Below, piece by piece: positions 8,914-16,786 of a DNA stretch of 64,000 bases (positions are counted from its first letter, which is position 1; every line of letters begins with the position of its first letter). Below the pieces are notes generated by a model, which worked only from the letters and a program-made list of their open reading frames with translations, had not been told where the DNA came from and did no database searches. A program made the position numbers and the translations under genes. Origin of the DNA: Timaviella obliquedivisa GSE-PSE-MK23-08B (GTDB lineage Bacteria > Cyanobacteriota > Cyanobacteriia > Elainellales > Elainellaceae); NCBI GenBank assembly GCA_019358855.1, contig JAHHII010000001.1:496001-560000 (forward strand). The letters are read 5' to 3'.

Positions 8914-9300
8914 ATGGTAACCAAACGAATTTTAATTGTTGATGACGAAGAAACTATTCAAACCGTTGTGCAATTCGGTATTCGGATGCGGGCAGGTTGG
9001 CAGGTTCTCACAGCCAGTTCGGGGCTGCAAGGCATTCAAATCGCCCAAGCTGAACAACCTGATGTGATTTTGTTAGATGTAATGATGCCCGAAATGGACG
9101 GCATTGACACCTTTAAAAGCCTCCAGTCCCATCCTAAAACCGAACGGATTCCGGTGATTTTTCTGACTGCTAAAGCTCAAACTGCAGAGAAACGACAGTT
9201 TAATGAGTTAGGAGTCAACGGAGTGATTACCAAACCCTTTAACTCTCTAGATTTACCGGAGCAAATTGCAAAAATCTTGCGCTGGTCATTGCCGTTATGA
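8914..9300 (+). CDS. rcaF: Single-domain response regulator, RcaF-like
   Basis: A 128-residue receiver domain with no output domain. The acidic pocket is at DDEE (residues 10-13), the phosphoacceptor is Asp55 in ILLDVMMPE, the Thr is in FLTAKA and the Lys in TKPF. A shuttle of this kind (RcaF, about 124 residues) lies between the kinase RcaE and the multi-domain regulator RcaC. The ATG at 8914 is used; the frame is open further upstream but would overlap the kinase. Its stop overlaps the next start by 4 bases (ATGA), so translation is coupled. Confidence 0.78.
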   Translation: MVTKRILIVDDEETIQTVVQFGIRMRAGWQVLTASSGLQGIQIAQAEQPDVILLDVMMPEMDGIDTFKSLQSHPKTERIPVIFLTAKAQTAEKRQFNELGVNGVITKPFNSLDLPEQIAKILRWSLPL

Positions 9301-10889
9301 AAATTTTACTGGTTGATGATGATGACTTTTTAGGCGATCTCCTGACCCGAAGTCTTGCCGCCTACCATTATGTGGTGGATACGGTCAAAGATGGAGAAAT
9401 GGGTTGGACTTACGGTTCTACCTTTGACTATGACCTGATTGTGCTAGATATCATGTTGCCAAAGCTGGATGGCATTAGTCTCTGTCAGCGGTTTCGCGCA
9501 GAGGGATATACGACTCCTATTCTGTTGCTGACGGCACAAGATACCAGCATAGCAAAGGTGAATGGATTGGATGCCGGAGCCGATGATTATGTTGTTAAAC
9601 CCTTTGATGGGGCGGAGTTAAGTGCGCGGATTCGAGCCTTGCTTCGACGCAGCAGTGTTAATCCTTTTCCGTTACTAATTTGGGGTGACTTGCTGCTTAA
9701 TCCTAGCTCATGTGAGGTCACCTATAATGCTCAACCGCTTACCCTGACCACTAAAGAATATGAACTATTAGAGCTTTTTATGCGTGAAAGTCAGCACGTT
9801 TTTAGTACTGATGAAATTTTGGGGCGGCTCTGGTCTTCAGAAGAATTTCCATCGGAGGCAACGGTTCGATCGCACATTCGTCGGCTGCGTCATAAGCTAG
9901 TTGCAGCGGGTGCTCCTCCAGATTTTATTGCCACAGTTCATGGTCGCGGTTATTTCCTCAAGGCAGGCGGCGAGATGCAGTACGGGACACAGAGCATAAC
10001 CCCCGATCCTTTCGAGATACTCGGAAGAAGTCGTTCTGAGCTATCTGTAGGCGATCGTCACACCGTTGCCCAAGCCCAGTACTTAGCATTTCTCGACGAA
10101 ACCTGGCTCGCCCAAAAAGCCAAAATTCTCAACCAACTAACCATTTTCGAGCAAGCGATCGCCACTCTTCCTCAGCGTACAATTCCCCCCTCTTTACAAG
10201 AAAAAGCCTACGCCGCTGCCCATAAACTTGCAGGCACTTTAGGCACCTTTGGGTTGTCTCAAGCCATGGCTTTCGCGCGTCAACTAGAGCAAAGCTTCGC
10301 TCCTGCTAGTCCCCAGCCCAGCATTATCGATCTGGTGACTTTGCTCAACGCCCTTCAACAAGAAATTCAAAATTGGCAAACGCTCGACAACCTCCCGGCG
10401 GGCTCTTCGAGATACCCGCAAGGGGTCGCTTCAAAAGACTCGCAGGGACGCGTTGCACCCTTATCTTTAGAACAAGATATTTTTGAACAAAACGCTTTTG
10501 AACAAAACGCTAAAGTCATGATTGTCGATGATGATCAGCATTGGTTAAAAACTCTACCCAATTTGCTCAAACCGTGGGGCTTCAAAATCACCACCTTGGC
10601 AGAACCCCAGCAATTCTGGACGGTACTACGATCGGTTACCCCAGACCTTTTAGTATTAGATGTCAATATGCCCGACGTGAATGGTTTAGAACTCTGTCAG
10701 GCATTGCGACACGACCCCCGCTGGCAACGGCTGCCTATTGTGGTTTTAAGTGGGCTAACTGATCAAACGACCCAGAATCAAGCTTTTACCCTGGGTGCCG
10801 ATGACTATTTGTGTAAGCCTGTTGTGGGCGTTGATTTAGCAAACCGAATTCTTAATCGTCTCCGTAGAATTAGAGCCTGGGCAACCTAA
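9297..10889 (+). CDS. rcaC: REC-wHTH-Hpt-REC response regulator, RcaC-like
   Basis: A 530-residue regulator. Receiver 1 (about 1-117) has phosphoacceptor Asp51. An OmpR/PhoB winged helix (about 128-224) ends HGRGYFL. An Hpt domain (about 255-365) carries His309 in AAHKLAGTLG. Receiver 2 (about 405-525) carries Asp455. This unusual order is that of RcaC, the DNA-binding regulator of chromatic acclimation, which also has its first receiver Asp at 51; here the protein is shorter than the roughly 650 residues of Fremyella RcaC. RcaC binds the L box, and an exact L box lies upstream of cpcB in this window. The start overlaps the upstream receiver stop. Confidence 0.82.
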   Translation: MKILLVDDDDFLGDLLTRSLAAYHYVVDTVKDGEMGWTYGSTFDYDLIVLDIMLPKLDGISLCQRFRAEGYTTPILLLTAQDTSIAKVNGLDAGADDYVVKPFDGAELSARIRALLRRSSVNPFPLLIWGDLLLNPSSCEVTYNAQPLTLTTKEYELLELFMRESQHVFSTDEILGRLWSSEEFPSEATVRSHIRRLRHKLVAAGAPPDFIATVHGRGYFLKAGGEMQYGTQSITPDPFEILGRSRSELSVGDRHTVAQAQYLAFLDETWLAQKAKILNQLTIFEQAIATLPQRTIPPSLQEKAYAAAHKLAGTLGTFGLSQAMAFARQLEQSFAPASPQPSIIDLVTLLNALQQEIQNWQTLDNLPAGSSRYPQGVASKDSQGRVAPLSLEQDIFEQNAFEQNAKVMIVDDDQHWLKTLPNLLKPWGFKITTLAEPQQFWTVLRSVTPDLLVLDVNMPDVNGLELCQALRHDPRWQRLPIVVLSGLTDQTTQNQAFTLGADDYLCKPVVGVDLANRILNRLRRIRAWAT

Positions 10890-10908
10890 TCGCCTCTAAT
10901 GCCTGTAG

Positions 10909-10926
10909 CTACACACATTTTGCACA
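10909..10926 (+). promoter_or_regulatory. Degenerate L box upstream of pcyA
   Basis: CTACACA-CATT-TTGCACA: the second half matches the L-box heptamer exactly and the first matches 5 of 7, with correct 4-base spacing. It lies 34 bp before the pcyA start and 19 bp after the RcaC-like stop. In Fremyella, RcaC controls pcyA through such an element. One half alone is weak evidence; the spacing and the gene make it credible. Confidence 0.55.
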
Positions 10927-10960
10927 AGCTATCCGGCAATCTAGGGTATAAACATTTCTA

Positions 10961-11743
10961 ATGAAAGAGAAATTTATGAATAAGTCGATGCCCGAATCGA
11001 TGCCAGACTCAGTGAAACCAAAATCGGTTAGAGAACAGCAGCATCCATTGATTCAACGGCTTGCCAATTGCATTGAAGCAACCTGGCAGCAGCATCTTGA
11101 CCTATCACCCTACCCAGTTCCCGCAGATTTAGGCTATGTGGAAGGCAGCTTGGAAGGAGGGCGACTGATCATTGAAAATCACTGCTATCAAACTCCACAG
11201 TTTCGCAAACTTCACCTCGAACTTGCTCGTGTGGGCAACGCTTTAGATATCCTTCACTGTGTCATGTTCCCTAACCCTGAATATGCCCTGCCCATTTTTG
11301 GCGCAGATTTGGTGGGCGGACGGGCTGGGATTAGTGCCGCGATCGCCGATTTATCTCCTGTCAATGGCGATCGTTCTTTGCCGCAAAATTACCAAACTGC
11401 ATTGTCTAAGCTTGATTCCTATCCCTTCACCCAGCGGAGAGAACTGCCACCCTGGGGCAATATTTTCTCAGACTTCTGTCTATTCGTGCGTCCTGCGACT
11501 CCCCAGGAAGAAGATGCTTTTTTGGAGGAGGTTCAAAGCTTTTTGACCTTACACTGTCAGTTTGCTGGTGCCACATCCCCCCTAAACTCGCAAATTGAGG
11601 TCGCTAAAGTCCGGGTAGGGCAGCAATATTATTGTCAACAGCAACAGCAAAATGATAAAACGCGGCGGGTTCTAGAAAAATCTTTTGGTTCAGAATGGGC
11701 TGAGCGCTATATGACAACAATGCTATTTGATTACGTTGCTTAA
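10961..11743 (+). CDS. pcyA: Phycocyanobilin:ferredoxin oxidoreductase (PcyA)
   Basis: PcyA reduces biliverdin IXalpha by four electrons from ferredoxin to phycocyanobilin, the chromophore of phycocyanin and of many cyanobacteriochromes. The 260-residue product has the family-specific stretches DILHCVMFP (conserved catalytic His), FGADLVGG (catalytic Asp), ELPPWG, and a C-terminal [17 protein letters not shown] followed by WAERYM. Length is near the usual 240-250, with about 15 extra N-terminal residues. A second ATG at 10976, preceded by AAAGAGAAA, may be the true start. It lies between the RcaC-like regulator and cpcB, so chromophore and apoprotein genes are neighbours. Confidence 0.96.
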   Translation: MKEKFMNKSMPESMPDSVKPKSVREQQHPLIQRLANCIEATWQQHLDLSPYPVPADLGYVEGSLEGGRLIIENHCYQTPQFRKLHLELARVGNALDILHCVMFPNPEYALPIFGADLVGGRAGISAAIADLSPVNGDRSLPQNYQTALSKLDSYPFTQRRELPPWGNIFSDFCLFVRPATPQEEDAFLEEVQSFLTLHCQFAGATSPLNSQIEVAKVRVGQQYYCQQQQQNDKTRRVLEKSFGSEWAERYMTTMLFDYVA

Positions 11744-11777
11744 TAGCATTGCTGAATCGTGATGTGAAAATCATGTT

Positions 11778-11874
11778 CCCCTGCCCTCGCAGAGAAGGGG
11801 CTAGGGGTTAGGTCAAGTCCTGCAACGCAGCGAGAGAGACCTCTCCCCAAGCCCCTCTCCTGCGAGGGCAGGGG
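11778..11874. repeat. Long imperfect inverted repeat (MITE-like hairpin)
   Basis: Two arms of about 35 bases, starting CCCCTGCCCTCGCAG at 11778 and ending CTGCGAGGGCAGGGG at 11874, pair almost throughout around a central loop near 11815-11838. Such GC-rich 'GAGGGGCTTGGGG' hairpins are common dispersed repeats in cyanobacterial genomes. It sits between pcyA and the cpc promoter and could also end pcyA transcription, though no T run follows. Confidence 0.7.
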
Positions 11875-12135
11875 CTTTGAAAGATTCATACTTTCATTCA
11901 GCAGCGTCGCTTAATAACCCACTAGGAAGCATTCTCATTGTGTTATTGATCTACCCAGGAGCGATTATAGCCATTGGGTGAAATTGACGATCGTCACAAT
12001 GCTTAACAAATATCACCTAACATTAAGATAAATCAACAAATTCTCATCTTTGAAAAAACCTAAAAGACTTGTAGAATAAGGGTTTCAGGTTTTCTTATTA
12101 TTTCTTAACGCGCTTGCTGATCTACAGTCTGAGAA

Positions 12136-12153
12136 TTGCACAATAATTGCACA
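12136..12153 (+). promoter_or_regulatory. L box: predicted RcaC operator of the cpc operon
   Basis: TTGCACA-ATAA-TTGCACA: two perfect heptamers with the 4-base spacer of the Fremyella L box, the RcaC-binding site of the red-light-activated cpc2 and pcyA promoters. It lies 318 bp before the cpcB ATG, leaving room for a promoter just downstream and a long leader, as is usual for cpc operons. I cannot fix the transcription start. Confidence 0.85.
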
Positions 12154-12189
12154 AATGAATTGCTTTAATCAAATTGTTCAAAAGCCATT

Positions 12190-12217
12190 GAACCCTTGAC
12201 TTGCAAGGTCAGGGTTC
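12190..12217 (+). other. Hairpin in the cpc 5' region
   Basis: GAACCCTTGAC pairs with GTCAGGGTTC across a 7-base loop with a single bulged T. It lies in the probable long leader between the L box and cpcB. It is not followed by a T run, so it is more likely an RNA stability or processing element than a terminator. Other parts of the 727-bp pcyA-cpcB gap show no further gene. Confidence 0.45.
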
Positions 12218-12470
12218 AGATTCTTCAGGCTCACGGTAAGGCACTGACTGCCCTGCTCGGCTGGAAGACTAGATTGAAATTTGATTGAATTTGCCCGATA
12301 GGACGTTGCTCTGAGCTAATTGTTAGAGTTTCGCTCTCTTTGCCATGCCCATTCAAGCTGGGTTTGGTTGACTTGTTGCAGTTTGCTTACTCTGCCCATT
12401 TGTGGCTCTGTTCTTTCATTTCAGTCGGGCTTTGAACCCTTACTTCGTGCAAATCTTAGGAGATACTTGA

Positions 12471-12989
12471 ATGCTAGACGCTTTTACTAAAGTAGTTGCC
12501 CAAGCAGATACTCGCGGCGAATTTGTGAGTGATGCTCAAATCGATGCCCTCAAAGCCATGGTATCGGAAGGACCCAAGCGCATGGATGTGGTGAATCGCA
12601 TTACCTCTAACTCATCCACCATTGTGGCAAATGCAGCACGGGCTTTGTTTGCAGATCAACCTCAGTTGATTGCACCCGGTGGCAATGCCTACACCAACCG
12701 CCGCATGGCAGCCTGCTTGCGCGATATGGAAATTATTTTGCGCTATGTTACTTACGCGGCATTTACCGGAGATGCCAGTGTATTAGAAGATCGCTGCCTC
12801 AATGGTCTACGGGAAACCTACTCAGCTTTGGGCGTGCCCGGTGGCTCGGTTGCAACTGGCGTGAACAAGATGAAGGAAGCGGCGATCGCCATTGCCAACG
12901 ATCCTAACGGTGTAACCCGTGGCGACTGTAACTCACTGATGTCTGAGTTGAGCAGCTACTTCGACAAAGCTGCCTCCGCTGTCGGTTAG
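12471..12989 (+). CDS. cpcB: C-phycocyanin beta subunit (CpcB)
   Basis: A 172-residue phycobiliprotein of the phycobilisome rod. Chromophore cysteines are Cys82 (AACLRDME) and Cys153 (GDCNSL), and Asn72 in the GGNAY context is the residue methylated in beta subunits. The sequence follows phycocyanin rather than phycoerythrocyanin. A strong site (AGGAG, 12459-12463) precedes the ATG. It is first in a cpcB-cpcA-linker-linker-cpcD operon, the order of the inducible cpc2 operon of Fremyella (cpcB2A2H2I2D2). The L box upstream supports light-colour control. Confidence 0.97.
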   Translation: MLDAFTKVVAQADTRGEFVSDAQIDALKAMVSEGPKRMDVVNRITSNSSTIVANAARALFADQPQLIAPGGNAYTNRRMAACLRDMEIILRYVTYAAFTGDASVLEDRCLNGLRETYSALGVPGGSVATGVNKMKEAAIAIANDPNGVTRGDCNSLMSELSSYFDKAASAVG

Positions 12990-13082
12990 TACTTTCTCTT
13001 TCTTAATTCGACTTCAATCTGAAGTCACTTTTCAAGCTCAAAAACAATTCACAACTTTTCACAACCAAAAGGACGACTAAGT

Positions 13083-13571
13083 ATGAAAACGCCTTTAACA
13101 GAAGCGGTCGCAACATCAGATTCTCAAGGACGCTTTTTGAGTTCCACCGAACTCCAAGTTGCATTTGGTCGCTTCCGTCAAGCCGCAGCTAGCCTTGATG
13201 CTGCCAAAGGCTTGAGTTCCAAAGCTTCTAGCTTGGCTGAAGGAGCGGCTAACGCGGTTTACCAAAAGTTCCCATACACCACCCAAATGCAAGGGAACAA
13301 CTATGCTTCCAGCAACACAGGCAAGGCAAAGTGCGCTCGTGACATCGGCTACTACATCCGCATGATCACCTACTGTTTGGTCGCAGGCAGCACGGGCCCC
13401 ATGGATGATTATTTGGTGAGTGGTTTAGCCGAAATCAACCGCACCTTTGAATTGTCTCCTAGCTGGTATGTAGAAGCGCTAAAGCACATCAAATCTAATC
13501 ATGGTTTGAGCGGTGACCCTGCTGTAGAAGCCAACTCCTACATTGACTATGCCATCAATGCCCTAAGCTAA
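13083..13571 (+). CDS. cpcA: C-phycocyanin alpha subunit (CpcA)
   Basis: A 162-residue alpha subunit with the single phycocyanobilin-binding Cys84 ([10 protein letters not shown]) and the family C terminus [15 protein letters not shown]. It pairs with CpcB to form the (alpha-beta) monomer of rod hexamers. It lies 93 bp after cpcB, with AAGGACG as ribosome binding site before the ATG. The alpha lyase genes cpcE and cpcF, which often follow, are not here and must be elsewhere. A large terminator-like hairpin follows. Confidence 0.97.
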   Translation: MKTPLTEAVATSDSQGRFLSSTELQVAFGRFRQAAASLDAAKGLSSKASSLAEGAANAVYQKFPYTTQMQGNNYASSNTGKAKCARDIGYYIRMITYCLVAGSTGPMDDYLVSGLAEINRTFELSPSWYVEALKHIKSNHGLSGDPAVEANSYIDYAINALS

Positions 13572-13582
13572 GGGATTGTTTT

Positions 13583-13687
13583 CGCCCAGAACAACAAAAT
13601 GCTGTGGATGCTTGTTTGCATAGAATGCTTAGTTGCATAAAGTGCTTAATTGTATGAACAGCGATTGTTGTTCTGGGCGCGTTTTTT
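13583..13687 (+). terminator. Attenuator/terminator between cpcBA and the linker genes
   Basis: A perfect 14-bp stem (CGCCCAGAACAACA, 13583-13596, with its complement at 13666-13679) encloses a 69-base loop and is followed by a T-rich tract (13682-13687). It begins 11 bp after the cpcA stop. In cpc operons, partial termination or RNA processing here yields excess cpcBA mRNA over linker mRNA, which fits the stoichiometry of subunits to linkers. Confidence 0.75.
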
Positions 13688-13725
13688 GTCATTAATATTC
13701 CCATTAACATTTAAGGATTTTAGAC

Positions 13726-14544
13726 ATGACAAGTACTATGGCAGCTACCCAGTTAGGCTTCGAGCCATTTGCCGTCACCTCTCCGGTAGAACTACGGGCA
13801 AACTGGTCGGAAGGAGATGTGCAAGCGGTAATTGCAACAGCGTATCGTCAGGTGTTCGGAAATGATCATTTGATGCAATCCGAGCGATTAACTAGCGCTG
13901 AGTCTTTACTGCGTCGAGGCGACATTAATGTGCGTGAATTTATTCGTGCGTTAGCGCAATCAGAGCTATATCGAAAAAAGTTTTTTTACTCCACTCCCCA
14001 AGTGCGTTTTATTGAACTGAACTATAAGCATCTACTGGGTCGGGCACCCTATGATGAGTCTGAAATTACAGAGCACGTAAATCTCTACATTGAACAAGGC
14101 TATGAAGCTGACATCGACTCTTATCTGGATTCTATGGAGTACCAGGAGAGCTTTGGCGACTCGATTGTGCCTTACCACCGGGGCTTTGCGACTCAACGGA
14201 ACCAGAAAACCGTCGGGTTTCCTCGCATGTTTCAGCTTTACCATGGCTATGCCAATAGCGATCGCGCTCAGGGTAGAAACAAATCGGCTTGGCTAACTGA
14301 AGACTTGGCGCACAATACAGCAACCTCCGTGCGAACTCCTAACTTTGGCAAGGGGTTAGCCGGAACGACCACTGGCGATCGGGGTGATCTTTTCCGAGTG
14401 CGAGTGATGCAGGCAAATCGCAGCAACACGCCTCAAGTTCGTCGCAGTGTGAGCGAGTATTTGGTAAGCTACGATCAGCTTTCACCTACCCTTCAGCGCC
14501 TTAACCAGCGCGGCGGTCGAATTGTGAGTATTCTCCCCGCCTAA
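13726..14544 (+). CDS. cpcH: Phycobilisome rod linker, phycocyanin-associated (CpcH/CpcC type)
   Basis: A 272-residue rod linker. The N-terminal Pfam linker domain (about 20-150) carries [11 protein letters not shown] and [11 protein letters not shown]. The C-terminal CpcD-like domain (about 220-272) starts LFRVRVMQ and ends [10 protein letters not shown]. It joins phycocyanin hexamers end to end in rods. The start at 13726 follows an AAGGA site; a second ATG at 13738 is possible. As one of two tandem linkers before cpcD, it matches cpcH2 of the Fremyella cpc2 operon; it could equally be named cpcC. Confidence 0.92.
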   Translation: MTSTMAATQLGFEPFAVTSPVELRANWSEGDVQAVIATAYRQVFGNDHLMQSERLTSAESLLRRGDINVREFIRALAQSELYRKKFFYSTPQVRFIELNYKHLLGRAPYDESEITEHVNLYIEQGYEADIDSYLDSMEYQESFGDSIVPYHRGFATQRNQKTVGFPRMFQLYHGYANSDRAQGRNKSAWLTEDLAHNTATSVRTPNFGKGLAGTTTGDRGDLFRVRVMQANRSNTPQVRRSVSEYLVSYDQLSPTLQRLNQRGGRIVSILPA

Positions 14545-14590
14545 TTTAAACTCATGCTGAATCTCTTAATCTCCAAAGAAGACTAAACCT

Positions 14591-15460
14591 ATGGCAATTA
14601 CTACTGCGGCTTCCCGCCTCGGCACCAGCGCCTACACCGACCGACCTCCCGTCGAACTTCGTCCTAACTGGACACCCGAAGAGGGCGCTAATGCCATTCA
14701 GGCGATTTACCGCCAAATTTTGGGCAACGATTACCTGATGGCAACCGAACGCCAGGTGGGTCTAGAATCTTTGCTGTGCAATGGACAAATTACAGTGCGT
14801 GAATTTGTCCGAGCTTTGGCTAAAACAGAGCTCTACAAGACCAAATTTCTTTACCCTCATTTTCAAACCAGGGTCATTGAATTGAACCTCAAGCATTTGC
14901 TAGGACGCGCGCCCTACGACGAATCTGAAGTGGTCGAGCACTTGGATCGCTATCAAAATCAAGGTTTTGAAGCAGATATCGATTCCTACATCGATTCTGA
15001 CGAATACGAAGCCAATTTTGGCGATTCTATTGTGCCTTACTATCGAGGGTTTTCTACCCAAACGGGGCAGAAAACGGCTGGTTTTACCCGGATGTTTCAG
15101 CTTTATCGGGGATATGCCACTAGCGATCGCTCTCAAATTGCGGGTTCTTCCTCGCGTTTGGCAGGTGAGCTAGGTAGAAATAGCGTCTCTGCTGTGGTCG
15201 GGCCTTCGGGTGCTAACGAGGGCTGGGCATACCAACCTTCTAAGCAAAACGTGGCACCTGCCCGTGCATTCGGGCGTTCATCGGTCAATTCATCCGATCG
15301 CCTCTATCGCATTGAAGTATCGGGTATCAGCTTGCCCAGATATCCCAAAGTGCGGCGCAGCAGTCAAGAGTTCATCGTGCCCTACGAGCAACTCTCTAGC
15401 ACGCTCCAGCAAATTAACAAGATGGGCGGTAAAGTGGCTAGCGTCTCGATCGCCCAATAA
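14591..15460 (+). CDS. cpcI: Phycobilisome rod linker, phycocyanin-associated (CpcI/CpcC type)
   Basis: A 289-residue paralogue of the preceding linker. It has the same linker domain ([22 protein letters not shown]) and a C-terminal CpcD-like domain beginning LYRIEVSGI, and a longer Ser/Gly-rich joint around 190-235. It starts [13 protein letters not shown], the common N terminus of CpcC proteins, 46 bp after the first linker. Two linkers with different joints probably occupy different positions along the rod. Named by position after the Fremyella cpc2 operon. Confidence 0.92.
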   Translation: MAITTAASRLGTSAYTDRPPVELRPNWTPEEGANAIQAIYRQILGNDYLMATERQVGLESLLCNGQITVREFVRALAKTELYKTKFLYPHFQTRVIELNLKHLLGRAPYDESEVVEHLDRYQNQGFEADIDSYIDSDEYEANFGDSIVPYYRGFSTQTGQKTAGFTRMFQLYRGYATSDRSQIAGSSSRLAGELGRNSVSAVVGPSGANEGWAYQPSKQNVAPARAFGRSSVNSSDRLYRIEVSGISLPRYPKVRRSSQEFIVPYEQLSSTLQQINKMGGKVASVSIAQ

Positions 15461-15592
15461 CAGCATCAGTAAGAGCAAAGCATTAGATCGAAGATTTTTG
15501 CCAATTTTTGAAGATTCTTGATCCTGTGCTTTGCTCCTCCCATTACCAGATCAAACATCAATAATTAACATCTTTAGGAGATGACCCCAACG

Positions 15593-15868
15593 ATGCTAGG
15601 ACTATCTTCTGCCAACGATCGCGTGTTTGTTTACGAAGTCGAAGGGCTACGGCAAAACGAACAAACTACAAAAAACAGTTATCCAGTACGCAACAGCAGT
15701 AACGTGTTGATTCAGGTTCCTTACAACCGGATGAATGATGAAATGCTTCGCATCAGTCGGATGGGCGGCAGTATTGTCGCAGTTCATCCCCTTGCTGGTT
15801 ATTCGGCAGCTAAGCAAGAGAATTCATGTGAGCATGATGCTCCTGTTGAAAACAATTCTGGCGAATAA
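15593..15868 (+). CDS. cpcD: Phycobilisome small rod-capping linker (CpcD)
   Basis: A 91-residue CpcD: RVFVYEVEGLRQ, then VPYNRMNDEMLRISRMGGSI and VAVHPL. It caps the outer end of phycocyanin rods. An ATG at 15581 touches the AGGAG site with no spacer, so the ATG at 15593 (12-base spacing, and the family start MLG) is preferred. About 25 hydrophilic residues follow the normal C terminus, longer than usual. Last gene of the operon; expected lyases cpcE/F and core linker cpcG do not follow. Confidence 0.92.
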   Translation: MLGLSSANDRVFVYEVEGLRQNEQTTKNSYPVRNSSNVLIQVPYNRMNDEMLRISRMGGSIVAVHPLAGYSAAKQENSCEHDAPVENNSGE

Positions 15869-15875
15869 TATCAAA

Positions 15876-15925
15876 CTAGCCTTTTGCTAATTTTTAACTT
15901 TTAAGAGACTTTAGCAGAAGGCTAG
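15876..15925. terminator. Hairpin between convergent cpcD and HNH gene
   Basis: CTAGCCTTTTGCTAA (15876-15890) pairs with TTAGCAGAAGGCTAG (15911-15925) with one mismatch. It lies just after cpcD and its right arm overlaps the 3' end of the convergent HNH gene. No strong T run follows on either strand, so it is a weak candidate bidirectional terminator. Confidence 0.5.
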
Positions 15926-16355
15926 GACGAGCAGCCTGCACATTGGAGTAAAGCTTAGGACTATGAATAAACACATAATGTTCATATTCATACCAATGCA
16001 TTTCACCCTTTTCTTCGTTACACATTTGGCAAATCACCCATAAATTCTCAAAATTCATCGATAGCCAAGGATATTGCGATCGCGGCAGTTTATGATCGAT
16101 CGTTCTTCCTCCCCGGTCAGCATATCGCTGTTCACAAATGGGACAGTTCCAATCAGAATTTTCGTCTATCCAATCTTTACTCTGTCGAGTCGATCCACAC
16201 TCACCATCTCCATTAACGCATCGCCAGTAATCATATTTTCTATAGTCTTCAAAATCTTGCTGTGTGAGCCTGTGATATCGCCTTCTACCAACCCGATCTG
16301 CCAGATCAAACAACTCTTTTAAATCCTTACTTTCAGAATTCATAGATTCTTTCAT
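15894..16355 (-). CDS. HNH endonuclease
   Basis: A 153-residue protein with a treble-clef HNH nuclease: CPIC near residue 95, the catalytic IDHKLP, then ENLWVICQMCNEEKG with the second CxxC pair. An N-terminal half of about 85 residues (RYHRLTQQDF, CGSTRQSKDW) carries two further cysteines and is unfamiliar. The ATG at 16355 shares one base with the TAA of the upstream gene (TAATG), so the two are translationally coupled. HNH nucleases of this size occur in restriction, retrohoming and phage-exclusion systems; the specific role is unknown. It is the last gene of a compact three-gene module. Confidence 0.82.
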   Translation of the reverse strand: MKESMNSESKDLKELFDLADRVGRRRYHRLTQQDFEDYRKYDYWRCVNGDGECGSTRQSKDWIDENSDWNCPICEQRYADRGGRTIDHKLPRSQYPWLSMNFENLWVICQMCNEEKGEMHWYEYEHYVFIHSPKLYSNVQAARPSLLLKSLKS

Positions 16356-16774
16356 TAGAGTTTTACCGTTCTGGATGTTTTAGAATTGCGACTTTTTCGA
16401 GGTTTCTGATGAGAAACTCCAAAATCAATAACTTCAATTTCGGTATCAGGGAATTGGCGATCGATCGCCTCTGATACTTCGTTAACTTCTTTCGCTAACT
16501 GCTGGTTAAATTCTTGAATTTCTTGAGGGCTTTGGTACTGATTACCAATGCGATCGGCTTCCAAAAATAAATCTTCAAGCGTTAGATCCTCTAATGGATT
16601 TAACAACTCCTCTATTTTCTGATAAAGGCTGATGACATTAATCCAGCCAACATTCCTATACTGATTATCTTTTAACCACTTTTGATTCTCTTTACTGAGC
16701 TTGCTCCGATTCTTTGTGTTAGCACATTGAACCTCTCGATAGCTCATTTCATTAAAAGTCTTCTTGCTTACCAT
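16355..16774 (-). CDS. Unknown protein, middle gene of the HNH module
   Basis: A 139-residue, strongly charged protein I do not assign to a named family. The N-terminal part (NRSKLSKENQKWLK, then NVGWINVISLYQKIEELL) looks like a small helical DNA- or protein-binding domain. Residues 60-105 are helical, and the basic C terminus (KPRKSRNSKTSRT) could contact nucleic acid. GAGGG lies before its ATG, and it ends within the HNH start codon. Its gene is 12 bp from the coiled-coil gene. The context suggests an adaptor between the coiled-coil protein and the nuclease, as an inference only. Confidence 0.65.
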   Translation of the reverse strand: MVSKKTFNEMSYREVQCANTKNRSKLSKENQKWLKDNQYRNVGWINVISLYQKIEELLNPLEDLTLEDLFLEADRIGNQYQSPQEIQEFNQQLAKEVNEVSEAIDRQFPDTEIEVIDFGVSHQKPRKSRNSKTSRTVKL

Positions 16775-16786
16775 TAGCTATTTCCC

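Noticed and set aside
11778-11874. Long inverted repeat as ends of an insertion sequence
   Set aside because: The arms enclose only a loop of about 25 bases and no transposase; it is a dispersed hairpin repeat.
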